64,000 bases of DNA, from assembly GCA_964344305.1 (NCBI GenBank), contig CAYFMT010000004.1, positions 62,001 through 126,000 of the forward strand, read 5' to 3'. Below are positions 45,128 through 54,782 of this stretch, in pieces. Each line of letters opens with the position of its first letter. Position 1 is the first letter of the stretch. The stretch comes from JABMOV01 sp964344305 (GTDB lineage Bacteria > Fidelibacterota > Marinisomatia > Marinisomatales > JABMOV01). The translations under genes and the position numbers were made by a program. The notes under the pieces are model-generated. The model made no database searches and had not been told where the DNA came from. It saw only the letters and a list, made by a program, of their open reading frames with translations.

Positions 45128-48082
45128 ATGAAAAAAACAATGTTAACAGTTATGGCTGTCCTGGGTTTTGTATTCGCCCAGACAGTGGACTATGACACTC
45201 AGATTCAGCCCATTTTTAATGGTAACTGTACCGGATGTCATGGAAACAACGGTGGGCTTGACCTGTCCTCGGGTAACAGCTACAATAATCTTGTAGATGT
45301 ACAGGCCCAGGGATATGCAGCATTGCGTGTCACAAGCGGTGATCCAAGTGCATCTGTTTTGTGGAATAAAATAGAGAATACAGGTACGTATGGTGGACAA
45401 ATGCCACCGTCCAGCTCACTGTCAGAATCAGACAAAGATCTAATTGAAACATGGATCACAGAGCTGGGTGCTACCACACCATCATCCATTTATGATGTTC
45501 AGTTTACAGAAGATGCTTCAGGTGATTCACCCTATGATGGTCAGGAAGTGACCATTTCAGGTATTGTCACAGCTGAATTCTGGGGCAGTGGGAACAGCCA
45601 CATGTTTATCCAGGATGCTCCTGGACCATGGAACGGTATCATGGCATACCAATCCGGCGGTTGGGATAGTTTTGCATTTGTAGATGATGATGGGAATCCC
45701 CTGATGTCAGTTGCAGAGGGAGATTCTGTCACCCTTACAGGTACCATTGATGAGTATTTTGGGATGACTGAAATTCTGGACATCATAGAATTCATCGTTC
45801 ATGGACCGGCAATGAACCCCATTGAGCCATCTGTTGTGACAGCAGGTCAAATCGGTACCGGTGGTACGGAAGAAGAAGCCTATGAAGGCTGTCTCGTGGA
45901 GGTCCAGAATGTAACAGTAGACGAAGCCGACCTTGGATTCGGTGAATGGTCTGTAACAGATGGATCGAATTCTGTTAGACTAGACGATCGTTGGGACTAT
46001 TTTTATAAAGCAACATCTGGTCAGGCACTTGCAAGTGTAGTCGGTTGTATGGATTATTCCTTCAGTGATCGAAAAATCCAACCCAGACTCGCACGTGACG
46101 TTGTAGAAAGCGGGAATACTCGTATCCAGCGCATTCAGCAGGTATTATACAGTGATTTGCTGATGGCCGGTGATGATGCCGTATCAGATACATCCTACAT
46201 GGCTGGAGAAACAGTGACGGTTGTTGGTGTTGTTACCATGCCTACTGGATTGAGCTATGCCGGTGATGGTATCAAGTTCATTTTTCAGGATACTACTGGT
46301 GGACCATGGAGTTCTATTCTCTCCTATGACCCTGATTCAACGGCATTCCCTGTACTTTTTGAAGGTGACCTGATTGAAGCAACTGGATTCATTGATGAAT
46401 ACACAACTGGTCCTGCAAACATGACGGAGCTATTCATCACTCAGCCGGTAAACATTCTGGATTTTGGTATCGAGTTACCAGAGGTTCCTCTTGTAAATAC
46501 CGGCGATTTACGCTGGCCCACAGAAGCTGAACAGTGGGGTAACGTGAGTGTTCGTGTTGAAGAAGCAACTGTCATTCAAAATGACCTTCCATACGGTGAA
46601 TGGTCCATTGATGATGGTACTGGTTCTGTGAACGTTGATGATGATTCAGATAGCCTGAACGTGTGGCAGAATACTTATGGAAGACCACCGGTAGGCAGTT
46701 TCATCAGTTCTCTGGAAGGGTGGGTCTATCACCATTTCGGTTCTTATGATGACTCAACTGCATACAAAATCGAACCTTTATATCCTTCCGATATAGAATT
46801 TGGTGCAGGTCCTCCAAACATCACGGATGCCATGAGAGATCCCTGTGTACCGGGTACAGCCGAAGCTGTCACCGTTACAGCTGATATAGAAGACAACTCA
46901 GATATTGCCTCTGCGAAAATCCATTATTCTGTGGATGGCGGTGCATACATGATTGTTGATATGACCAGTGGAGATGGCTTGACATGGTCAGGTGATATTC
47001 CATCAACTGGTGTAGAAGGTGCCGTAGTTAATTACTTCCTTGAAGCCACAGATGATGGTACAGATCAATCTGCACCAAAAACAAGCTTCCTTCCGTATGA
47101 TACACTGGCATTTCAGTTCAGTTATGTCACAAAGGATGAACCACTGACCATTGCAGATGTTCAGTATACTGAATGGTCACTGGCAGATTCGCCATTCAAC
47201 GGATGTGAAGTCACCATCAGCGGTATTGTAACAGGTGATACAGCACAATCTATGAGTGGTTACGGTGCCTATGTTATGCAGTCCGAGTCCGGACCCTGGA
47301 ATGGAATTGTGTTTGATCCCATGGATGGCGTAGAGCTGACACGCGGCGATTCTATTACCGTGACAGGTATTGTTGATGAATACGATTCCGAATGGAATTT
47401 CAAATGGGATAACAACACGAAGATGAATGACATTTCCAGTATTGTTGTTCATTCCAGCGGACATGCTCTTGATGCAACAACAGTCAGCACCGCTGATCTT
47501 GCACAGGATGCAGATGAAGTTGAATCCTATGAGGGTGTGCTTGTCACCATCAACAACGTGACAGTATCTGCTGTAAACTCCTATGACTGGAGCATTGATG
47601 ATGGATCAGGTATTACCTGTCTCATCGATGATGATGCAGCCAACATGGCAGCTGACAACTTCATGTCAACACTTGCCGTTGGAACCACCCTTGAATCTGT
47701 CACTGGATTCTTTAACTTCAGTTTTGGAACGTATAAAATCCAGATCCGTGATCTGGGTGATCTTGGACAACTTGTTGTGAATGAAGATTATGTGGCTCAA
47801 CCGCTCACATACGCTTTGCATCAAAACTATCCAAACCCATTTAACCCTGAAACCAGGATACGGTTTGACCTGGCAGCAACTCAGGATGTGAAATTGGTTA
47901 TTTACGACGTGCTCGGACGTAAGGTTCGTACACTGGTAAACAGCGAATTTGGTCCTGGAATGCATATCGTTAACTGGAACGGTTTAAATGATGCAAATGA
48001 ACAGGTAGCAACGGGAATGTATGTTTACAGAATCATTGCCGGTGATTTCACCAAACATCAGAAGATGCTGCTTGTAAGGTAA
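45128..48082 (+). CDS. T9SS cargo with N-terminal cytochrome-c-like domain and OB-fold-like repeats
   Basis: 984 residues. Signal peptide ends FVFA before Gln. One heme c motif (C34-T-G-C37-H38) lies in a short domain resembling planctomycete-type cytochrome c, with a candidate distal Met at about residue 92 (GGQMPPS). At least three repeats of the form VQFTEDASGDSPYDGQEVTISGIV (key: DSPYDGQEVTISGIV; DSPFNGCEVTISGIV) with GPWNGI follow, similar to OB-fold domains of secreted nuclease-associated proteins. The end is a sorting domain (YPNPFNP, VYDVLGRKV, GMYVYRI). AAGGAG gives a good ribosome site before ATG. Heme attachment would occur in the periplasm before export. Confidence 0.85.
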   Translation: MKKTMLTVMAVLGFVFAQTVDYDTQIQPIFNGNCTGCHGNNGGLDLSSGNSYNNLVDVQAQGYAALRVTSGDPSASVLWNKIENTGTYGGQMPPSSSLSESDKDLIETWITELGATTPSSIYDVQFTEDASGDSPYDGQEVTISGIVTAEFWGSGNSHMFIQDAPGPWNGIMAYQSGGWDSFAFVDDDGNPLMSVAEGDSVTLTGTIDEYFGMTEILDIIEFIVHGPAMNPIEPSVVTAGQIGTGGTEEEAYEGCLVEVQNVTVDEADLGFGEWSVTDGSNSVRLDDRWDYFYKATSGQALASVVGCMDYSFSDRKIQPRLARDVVESGNTRIQRIQQVLYSDLLMAGDDAVSDTSYMAGETVTVVGVVTMPTGLSYAGDGIKFIFQDTTGGPWSSILSYDPDSTAFPVLFEGDLIEATGFIDEYTTGPANMTELFITQPVNILDFGIELPEVPLVNTGDLRWPTEAEQWGNVSVRVEEATVIQNDLPYGEWSIDDGTGSVNVDDDSDSLNVWQNTYGRPPVGSFISSLEGWVYHHFGSYDDSTAYKIEPLYPSDIEFGAGPPNITDAMRDPCVPGTAEAVTVTADIEDNSDIASAKIHYSVDGGAYMIVDMTSGDGLTWSGDIPSTGVEGAVVNYFLEATDDGTDQSAPKTSFLPYDTLAFQFSYVTKDEPLTIADVQYTEWSLADSPFNGCEVTISGIVTGDTAQSMSGYGAYVMQSESGPWNGIVFDPMDGVELTRGDSITVTGIVDEYDSEWNFKWDNNTKMNDISSIVVHSSGHALDATTVSTADLAQDADEVESYEGVLVTINNVTVSAVNSYDWSIDDGSGITCLIDDDAANMAADNFMSTLAVGTTLESVTGFFNFSFGTYKIQIRDLGDLGQLVVNEDYVAQPLTYALHQNYPNPFNPETRIRFDLAATQDVKLVIYDVLGRKVRTLVNSEFGPGMHIVNWNGLNDANEQVATGMYVYRIIAGDFTKHQKMLLVR

Positions 48083-48091
48083 ACAGGTTAC

Positions 48092-48119
48092 AAGGTGCGG
48101 AGGGAAACCTCCGCACCTT
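48092..48119 (+). terminator. Strong hairpin between cargo and lipoprotein genes
   Basis: AAGGTGCGGAGG (48092-48103) and CCTCCGCACCTT (48108-48119) form a perfect 12-bp stem with a GAAA loop. Only a short T run follows, and the next ATG is 6 bases away, so it may terminate partly, protect the upstream mRNA, or limit translation of the next gene. Confidence 0.62.
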
Positions 48120-48125
48120 TCTACT

Positions 48126-49655
48126 ATGAACCGACCAACATATTATCTCATTTTAACGGTCCTGATCTGGACAGGGTGCTCCCTTTGGGAGTATGATGAT
48201 CCATCTGAGGAAGTTCAATCCCTGCCACCTGAAACATATATTTCGGTGGTGGCACTGGATACAATCTATGCTTCCATAGATTCCATTGGGTTTACCGTGG
48301 ACCCGGCCAGTGGTGATACCATTCCAGATACTTCCTGGGTGTGGTATTTTGACGACAATCCCCCGGATTCCATGGAATGGGATATCCTTCCCGATGCATT
48401 CACCACCATCATGACCAGCAGGCAGCAGCTTCACTGGTGGGGTGAAGATCCTGATGGAGATATTGTTGGGTACTATTATAAATGGAGTACAGATTCCTCC
48501 TGGACTTACACACAGGATGAGCAGGGATTGTTTTTCGTTCCCATCACATCGGAACTGGATGTATTCAGTTTTCAGGTAAAAGCCATGGATCAGGACAGTA
48601 TCATTGATGCCACACCGGCAAGGTTGGTTCTACCCATACAGAATTCTGCACCTGAAATCAGTTTTCGATACAGAAGTAATCCCTTGTTGGTTGACATGCC
48701 AACAGATACCAGTTTTACGTTCCCCACCCGGACATTTGTATGGGATGTTTACGATCAGGATGGAAACTCATCCATCACGGATGTGTTCTACGCTATCGAC
48801 GATCCATGCGATTCATGCTGGGTTCAGCTTGATGCAGCTGAATACGCAAGCATCACCATTACAGGGCTTTCATCTGGTTTCCATACCTTTTACGCGAAAA
48901 CAAGAGATATAGCAGGGGCAGAAAGCGACATTATTTCCTTCCCCGATACCAACAACATTGATGAACCTGATTATTGGAAAGTATTACCTGTCGTGGGTAA
49001 TACCCTCATCGTAGATGATTTTCCACAGGATGATCAGAATGTTGCCCAATCCTGGTACAGAACAGTTCTGGACACTATTGTGGGATCCAATGATTATTCT
49101 GTGTGGGAGATAGGGGACGAGCTGCCATTCTCATCTACGGATGTTACAGCAACACTTCAATATTTTGATCATATTGTTTGGTACGCTGCCTACACACAGA
49201 AGGAATCCTACCTGGATGCAAGTGGAAGCATAATGGCATTCATTGCGGAAGGTGGAAACTTTTTCCTCAATGCACCGGAACTGAAAGATTCAACTTTTAC
49301 ATGGTTCCCATTGGATAACAGTGCTGTCTTGAATCCAAACGGCAGGTTACTACCTGGAACAGAATTGCGATCAGAAATTCGCGATCAATTGGACCTGGAA
49401 ACATCCCAACTTATTGCCATTCGAATTAAACATTTTACCCCTGACAGCGCTGCATTCTCATCATACCAGACATACTACAGAGTCGAGGATAACATCGTTG
49501 CTGCAGGTGGACGATTTCAGGTTTCACACAACACAGAATCGGGAGATATTGTTCTTATGTCCGTTCCAATCCATAACGGTATTAATCCCATAATTGAAGG
49601 AAATGGATCGGCAGGGAAATTCATCAAGTACGTATTAGCGGAGGTATTTGAATGA
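48126..49655 (+). CDS. Lipoprotein of unknown function
   Basis: 509 residues with lipoprotein signal LTVLIWTGC. A proline- and acid-rich linker follows. Residues about 95-165 look Ig/fibronectin-like (HWWGEDPDGDIVGYYYKWS), followed by another Ig-like segment (FVWDVYDQDGNSSITDVFY). Residues about 290-430 resemble a Rossmann/GATase-like fold (NTLIVDDFPQDDQNV, DHIVWYAAYTQK, IMAFIAEGGNFFLNAPE). No catalytic motif is recognised. The stop overlaps the TonB receptor start by ATGA, so the two proteins probably act together at the outer membrane. Confidence 0.72.
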   Translation: MNRPTYYLILTVLIWTGCSLWEYDDPSEEVQSLPPETYISVVALDTIYASIDSIGFTVDPASGDTIPDTSWVWYFDDNPPDSMEWDILPDAFTTIMTSRQQLHWWGEDPDGDIVGYYYKWSTDSSWTYTQDEQGLFFVPITSELDVFSFQVKAMDQDSIIDATPARLVLPIQNSAPEISFRYRSNPLLVDMPTDTSFTFPTRTFVWDVYDQDGNSSITDVFYAIDDPCDSCWVQLDAAEYASITITGLSSGFHTFYAKTRDIAGAESDIISFPDTNNIDEPDYWKVLPVVGNTLIVDDFPQDDQNVAQSWYRTVLDTIVGSNDYSVWEIGDELPFSSTDVTATLQYFDHIVWYAAYTQKESYLDASGSIMAFIAEGGNFFLNAPELKDSTFTWFPLDNSAVLNPNGRLLPGTELRSEIRDQLDLETSQLIAIRIKHFTPDSAAFSSYQTYYRVEDNIVAAGGRFQVSHNTESGDIVLMSVPIHNGINPIIEGNGSAGKFIKYVLAEVFE

Positions 49656-52426
49656 GACGATTCCTACCATGGATAATCCTGATGCACATTATTGGGATGG
49701 CGCAGTCTCCCGGAACCATCAGGGGTGTGGTTACGGATACTGAGACCGGGGAAGCACTGGTTGGTGTCAATGTCATGGTGAAAGGAACGTACTGGGGGGC
49801 TTCCAGTGATATAAATGGCGGGTTTGTCATACGTCATGTGGCCCCGGGAAATTATGATATTGAGGCTTCCATTATTGGTTTCAAAGTATTGTTAAAAACA
49901 GGTATTCAGATAAATAGCGGTGAAACTAAAGTAGTGAATTTCCCCATGGAAGAAACGGTGTTATCCCTGGGAGAAGAAGTGGTAGTTGTTGGGAAAAAAC
50001 CTCTGTTTGATGTGAATGAAACATCCTCTATGGCCCGTGTGCGTTCTGAAGATATTGCTAACCAGGTGGTGAACAGTGTAGAAGATATTCTCGCTGAACA
50101 GATCGGTGTTACCAAGCAGGACAATGAAATTCATATCCGTGGAGGACGGATTGATGAAAGTCTGTTTGTTGTGGATGGATTGTCCGTGAAAGATCCGCTA
50201 TCCGGCTACTCCGGGAATGTGTTTGTGAACGCCGAAGCCATTGAAGAATTAGAAGTCGTTACTGGAGGATACAACGCCGAATATGGTCAGGCTATGTCTG
50301 GAGTCGTGAATATCCGGCTAAAAGAAGGACGAGATAAATACGAAGGTGCTGTGAAATACACCAGCGATAACTGGGGACTTTCAACTGATATTATTGATCA
50401 TGTAAGTACAGACAGACTTGAATTCAATTTTGGGGGACCATCATTATTACTCCAATCCATTCCCGCACTAATTGGTCTGGACATGCCCGGGAAGTTTTCT
50501 TTTTTCATTAACGGGTATGGGAAAGTCTATGATAGCCATTTGCCTGTGGCCAATACATTGTATCCCCATCGATACTGGTCATTACCGGGTATGGATGATC
50601 AAACCATGGATGACTGGAATAATCAGCTGGCAATCCGGGAAAACAATGACTGGCACCTCCTGTATAAAATGACATGGGATATTTCAGGATTGAAGAAACT
50701 GTCTGCATCCTATGATATGTCCATGAATATTAATCAGGGATACTTTATGCCCAGGGCTTTTTCCAGTAATTATTTCCCCTACAGTTATATCCAGATCCTG
50801 AACCAGTACAATACTATTACACGTGACACACGGCTCTTCAACCTGAACTGGCGACATACCCTGAACACACAATCATTCTATGAAGTAACACTGGGTAGAT
50901 TCCTCACCATGGAACACAGTGCCGTACAGGACCTCCACTGGACAGATTACTCCGAGCGGCTCGATCTACGACCAATTAATTATATCCTGCTGGATCAAGA
51001 TGGGAATATCAGGATTACCTATGGTGATGAATTCTATGACACAGGATTTGCTCCAGAATGGTATGATCTCATAAGTGATAACACAAGAATGGATGTGGAC
51101 TGGACGTATCAGATTTCTGAACGGCAGAAAATGAAAGCTGGTATTGAGAATACCGTTGCCAACATACAGGTTCTTGATGTGGAGGAACCCTGGGCTGGTA
51201 CGACCGGGTTCGGCGCAAATTATGACAATTACCAGGCATCCACAGTCTTTGGTGCCTTTTTTATCCAGGATCGAATTCAATTTGAAGGGATGACCGTCAA
51301 CATTGGTGCCCGATATGATTACTGGTTCCCTGGGAAATATGTTGAAGATGCCATCAATGATCCCAATTCCATTATTATTACAGATGCGGCAAAAGAGAAA
51401 TTTGCAGAGGAAACGTTCACTCTGTTTGGTTACAAGGGAAAAGGTCGTTTAAGTCCCCGATTTGGGATATCCCATCCTGTCACAAACAATGATGTCCTGT
51501 ATTTCTACTACGGGCATTTCTCACAGCTGCCAACATTCCAATATGTCTATGCCAAATTGAATTCCAACTCAGAATCCACTTACCAGGTGTTTGGGAACCC
51601 GAATTTGAGTCCGAAAACCACAGTACAGTATGAGATCGGTGTCAAGCATAGGTTTAGCGAGGACCAGGTGCTGGAATTGAAAGCCTACTGGAAGGATATG
51701 TTTGATTACGAAACATCTCAACCCATTACGCCGTCCAACCCGAAGTATGCTCATTTATCATTTAACATGTATTTCAATGCTGATTATGCTAGGGCAAGGG
51801 GAATTGAAGCCATATTAAAGAGCCGGTTATTCAAGAGCTGGTATGCAGACTTGAATTTTAATTACTCCATCATCACAGGTAAAAGCTCAAGTCCATTGGA
51901 TAATCTGCTTGTCCAGGCAGGAGAGTTATCAGAGAAACCCCTTGGTGAAAACTATATGAGCTGGGACAGACCCATCCACATGTTTGCAAATCTGTCATAC
52001 AATCCGGGAAACTGGGGAGCTTCATTCAGGGTAGATTTTGAATCTGGTAGAAGGTATACGCGGTATATTCCAGGTACAGCTGAATTTCCAGATGGTTTTA
52101 GAGAAATAGAGGGGGTACAGTATTACGTTGGAACCAGGGAAGGAGATAAACCAAACGCATACCTTTCGAAGGTCCCATCTCATAACATGGATTTAAAACT
52201 GCATAAAACAATTACCATGAACGGTATAAAAGTAAAATTCCTTCTGGAAGTACAGAATGTAATGGACTCTAGAATTCCTCGCAGAATCAACCCATACACC
52301 GGCAGGGGATATAATCCAGGTGAAATATATGGGTATAACCTCATAAACAGCCCGAATCCAAACCTGGATCCATCCCGATATCGCAGACCGCTCACCGCTG
52401 AATTTGGAGTGCAATTCATTTTCTGA
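49652..52426 (+). CDS. TonB-dependent outer-membrane receptor with carboxypeptidase-regulatory-like domain
   Basis: 924 residues. Signal peptide ends IIGMA before Gln. A carboxypeptidase-D regulatory-like domain spans about 20-105 (IRGVVTDTETGEALVGVNV), then a TonB plug at about 115-230 (VEDILAEQIGV, HIRGGRIDESLFVVDGLSV, YGQAMSGVVNI). A long beta-barrel follows, ending in a C-terminal Phe. The ligand cannot be told from sequence. The upstream lipoprotein and downstream PorV-like gene are translationally coupled to it, reminiscent of SusC/SusD-type pairs though no SusD homologue is apparent. Confidence 0.92.
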   Translation: MRRFLPWIILMHIIGMAQSPGTIRGVVTDTETGEALVGVNVMVKGTYWGASSDINGGFVIRHVAPGNYDIEASIIGFKVLLKTGIQINSGETKVVNFPMEETVLSLGEEVVVVGKKPLFDVNETSSMARVRSEDIANQVVNSVEDILAEQIGVTKQDNEIHIRGGRIDESLFVVDGLSVKDPLSGYSGNVFVNAEAIEELEVVTGGYNAEYGQAMSGVVNIRLKEGRDKYEGAVKYTSDNWGLSTDIIDHVSTDRLEFNFGGPSLLLQSIPALIGLDMPGKFSFFINGYGKVYDSHLPVANTLYPHRYWSLPGMDDQTMDDWNNQLAIRENNDWHLLYKMTWDISGLKKLSASYDMSMNINQGYFMPRAFSSNYFPYSYIQILNQYNTITRDTRLFNLNWRHTLNTQSFYEVTLGRFLTMEHSAVQDLHWTDYSERLDLRPINYILLDQDGNIRITYGDEFYDTGFAPEWYDLISDNTRMDVDWTYQISERQKMKAGIENTVANIQVLDVEEPWAGTTGFGANYDNYQASTVFGAFFIQDRIQFEGMTVNIGARYDYWFPGKYVEDAINDPNSIIITDAAKEKFAEETFTLFGYKGKGRLSPRFGISHPVTNNDVLYFYYGHFSQLPTFQYVYAKLNSNSESTYQVFGNPNLSPKTTVQYEIGVKHRFSEDQVLELKAYWKDMFDYETSQPITPSNPKYAHLSFNMYFNADYARARGIEAILKSRLFKSWYADLNFNYSIITGKSSSPLDNLLVQAGELSEKPLGENYMSWDRPIHMFANLSYNPGNWGASFRVDFESGRRYTRYIPGTAEFPDGFREIEGVQYYVGTREGDKPNAYLSKVPSHNMDLKLHKTITMNGIKVKFLLEVQNVMDSRIPRRINPYTGRGYNPGEIYGYNLINSPNPNLDPSRYRRPLTAEFGVQFIF

Positions 52427-53430
52427 TGAATACCAGGATTATCATTACCACACTTTTGCTGATTGCGAACGGGGTTTTATCTCAAAACTTCTTCCCAATT
52501 CTTGGTGGACAGCGAGTGGGTACATCCGGGTTTACATTTTTAAAGATTGGCGTCAGCGCCCGCGCAGTAGGTATGGGTGAAGCAGTAGTGGCTGTCGACC
52601 AGGATGCTGGATCCCTGTATTACAATCCTGCTATCATCGCACAGCTACCTAAAACAGCCGTTTCGGCATCCCACATTTCCTGGCCGGCTGATATCAGTTA
52701 TGACTTTTTCAGCGGGACCATGAAGATTTCCGGCAGACACCATATGGGCCTTATGGCGGGTATCCTGCATATGGCTCCCATGGAGGAAACAACTGAATAC
52801 AGGCCCCATGGAACAGGAAATTATTTCGTCTTCCAGGACAGGTTCATTGGTTTATCCTACGGGGTTGCCATGACGGACAGATTCAGCTTTGGAATCACAA
52901 CAAAATATGTGGTAGAGGAGCTTGCAGGAAGCATGATGGAGAATGTACTTCTGGATATGGGTACTTTCTACTGGACGGGATACAAATCCCTCAGGTTCTC
53001 TGCAGCACTATCCCATTTTGGAAATCAATCTGCACCATCAGGCACATTTTCCAAAAGAGTCCTTGATAAGGATACCGGTGAAGAGCGTTACATAAATTCG
53101 GAATACACACGATTCTCTCCACCAACCATGTTCCAGGTGGGGGCTGCCATGAATATCATTGACATGAGTCAACATACATTGCTTGCATCCCTTCAATTGA
53201 ACCATCCGGTGGACAATACAGAGCATATTGTTTATGGGTTCGAGTATACATTCATGAATGCGTTTTTCCTCCGCGGTGGGTATAAATCGAACAAAGAGGA
53301 AGAGGATCTGTCTTTGGGAATGGGTGTAAATGTTATGTTGGGAGGGTACGAATTCCGTGTGGATTATGCCTACACTAACCTCGTTCATCTTTCGGATCCA
53401 ACTCGGTTATCGTTAGGGGTGTCGTTCTGA
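52426..53430 (+). CDS. PorV-like outer-membrane protein (UPF0164 family), copy 3
   Basis: 334 residues. Signal peptide ends NGVLS before Gln. The hallmark segment GTSGFTFLKIGVSARAVGMG (near 33-52) and AGSLYYNPAIIAQL is the clearest PorV-type signature of the three copies here. It overlaps the receptor stop and the next start by one base each (TGATG). It may serve cargo from this cluster. Confidence 0.85.
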   Translation: MNTRIIITTLLLIANGVLSQNFFPILGGQRVGTSGFTFLKIGVSARAVGMGEAVVAVDQDAGSLYYNPAIIAQLPKTAVSASHISWPADISYDFFSGTMKISGRHHMGLMAGILHMAPMEETTEYRPHGTGNYFVFQDRFIGLSYGVAMTDRFSFGITTKYVVEELAGSMMENVLLDMGTFYWTGYKSLRFSAALSHFGNQSAPSGTFSKRVLDKDTGEERYINSEYTRFSPPTMFQVGAAMNIIDMSQHTLLASLQLNHPVDNTEHIVYGFEYTFMNAFFLRGGYKSNKEEEDLSLGMGVNVMLGGYEFRVDYAYTNLVHLSDPTRLSLGVSF

Positions 53431-54773
53431 TGAAAGTGAATAGGTATATTTTTTTTATTTTCATTGGTCTACTGGTATCCTGCGTGGAAAAAACGCCGTT
53501 TTATTCAGATATAAGTACTGAGCCGGATGAATCTTTTGGAGCCGGTGATACAACCTATGTCATGCTCAATCCTGTCTGGAATGCAGACTTAGGACTGATC
53601 TCCCCGGTGGAAATATCCATTGCACAGGATGGAATAATATATATTGCCGATACATCCAGTCAGAGTATTCTTGTGATGGATCAAAGCGGGCGGTTGGAAA
53701 GTGGATACGATGCATTGAGTAATCTGGTAACTATACCGATTGATGTAGATATTGATGAAAAAATGAATGTGTTTTACATTGATGGCTCACAGCGTGTCTT
53801 TAGGTGGAATCATTTATGGAACAACACAGGCATTCATTCCATTGCCGTGTCTGCCACCTTTGTTCATGGCGATGGCTCAGAAGTGAATTCTGACTATCAA
53901 ATGGAAAATTGGGTGGGCTATTTAAATAACCCTGAATGGACGATGACGAATATTCAATGGGAAACAAATTCCAGCATAATCGACTCCCTGCTAGCCCCAC
54001 ATGTGTTTTACGAGGGTTCTCTCCTTAAAAATATTTACAAGGATAATTTTTATCAATCCGATCAATCACAATTTACCGGCTTATCGGTTCTGAATGGAGA
54101 AGACAATGCCATTGTTGTGGCTGACAGGGGAGGCGTTGATAGTTCTGACCATCGAGTGCTTAGAATAGATTTTGAACGGGAGCATTTACTCTATCTTGAG
54201 TCCGGCAATACGGTGTGGGCACATTCTGGTATTTTCGGTCAGACACTTGCCCAGGAAGGCACAGGAGCCGGATATGTGAACCAGCCTGTTTCTCTGGATA
54301 CTGATGAGAGTGGGAATATCTATTATACCCAAACCGGTATTCAATATGGTGCGCATAAAATCCGACCTATCACTACAGGATCATACACGACTTATACATC
54401 TGTATTTACCGAAGGAATAAATGATATTATGGAACTGGGCAGGTTTACTAATCCAAGGGATATAGCAGTGGACAACTCACAAATGATATATGTGGCTCAT
54501 GAGGCTGAAAAGGAAATACAGGTGTTTAACTATAACGGAAATTTCTATAAAAAAGCAGGGATCACAGAGGTTGCTGTTGATACGATTCTCATGATTAATG
54601 ACGTTGCTGTTGACACATCAATCACTATTGAGTTGAAAGATATCCTCATGTCACCCACTGCCGTCACGGTGGATGACAGGGGCGTGATTTATGTGTGTGA
54701 TCCTGAAGCGTCCAGTATTTACCGGTTTAGACTTTCCAATGTCCTTGATGAGGATCTTCAACCGGATATATAA
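53430..54773 (+). CDS. NHL-repeat-like propeller lipoprotein
   Basis: 447 residues with a lipoprotein signal (IGLLVSC). Repeats such as EISIAQDGIIYIADTSSQSILVMDQ, PVSLDTDESGNIYYTQ, DIAVDNSQMIYVAHEAEKEIQVF and AVTVDDRGVIYVCDPEASSIYRF fit a six-bladed NHL propeller (each written in short motif form: DGIIYIADTSSQSI; DESGNIYYTQ; NSQMIYVAHE; DRGVIYVCDP). It would be anchored to the outer membrane. Coupled by one base to the PorV-like gene. Confidence 0.8.
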   Translation: MKVNRYIFFIFIGLLVSCVEKTPFYSDISTEPDESFGAGDTTYVMLNPVWNADLGLISPVEISIAQDGIIYIADTSSQSILVMDQSGRLESGYDALSNLVTIPIDVDIDEKMNVFYIDGSQRVFRWNHLWNNTGIHSIAVSATFVHGDGSEVNSDYQMENWVGYLNNPEWTMTNIQWETNSSIIDSLLAPHVFYEGSLLKNIYKDNFYQSDQSQFTGLSVLNGEDNAIVVADRGGVDSSDHRVLRIDFEREHLLYLESGNTVWAHSGIFGQTLAQEGTGAGYVNQPVSLDTDESGNIYYTQTGIQYGAHKIRPITTGSYTTYTSVFTEGINDIMELGRFTNPRDIAVDNSQMIYVAHEAEKEIQVFNYNGNFYKKAGITEVAVDTILMINDVAVDTSITIELKDILMSPTAVTVDDRGVIYVCDPEASSIYRFRLSNVLDEDLQPDI

Positions 54774-54782
54774 ATTGGGTTC

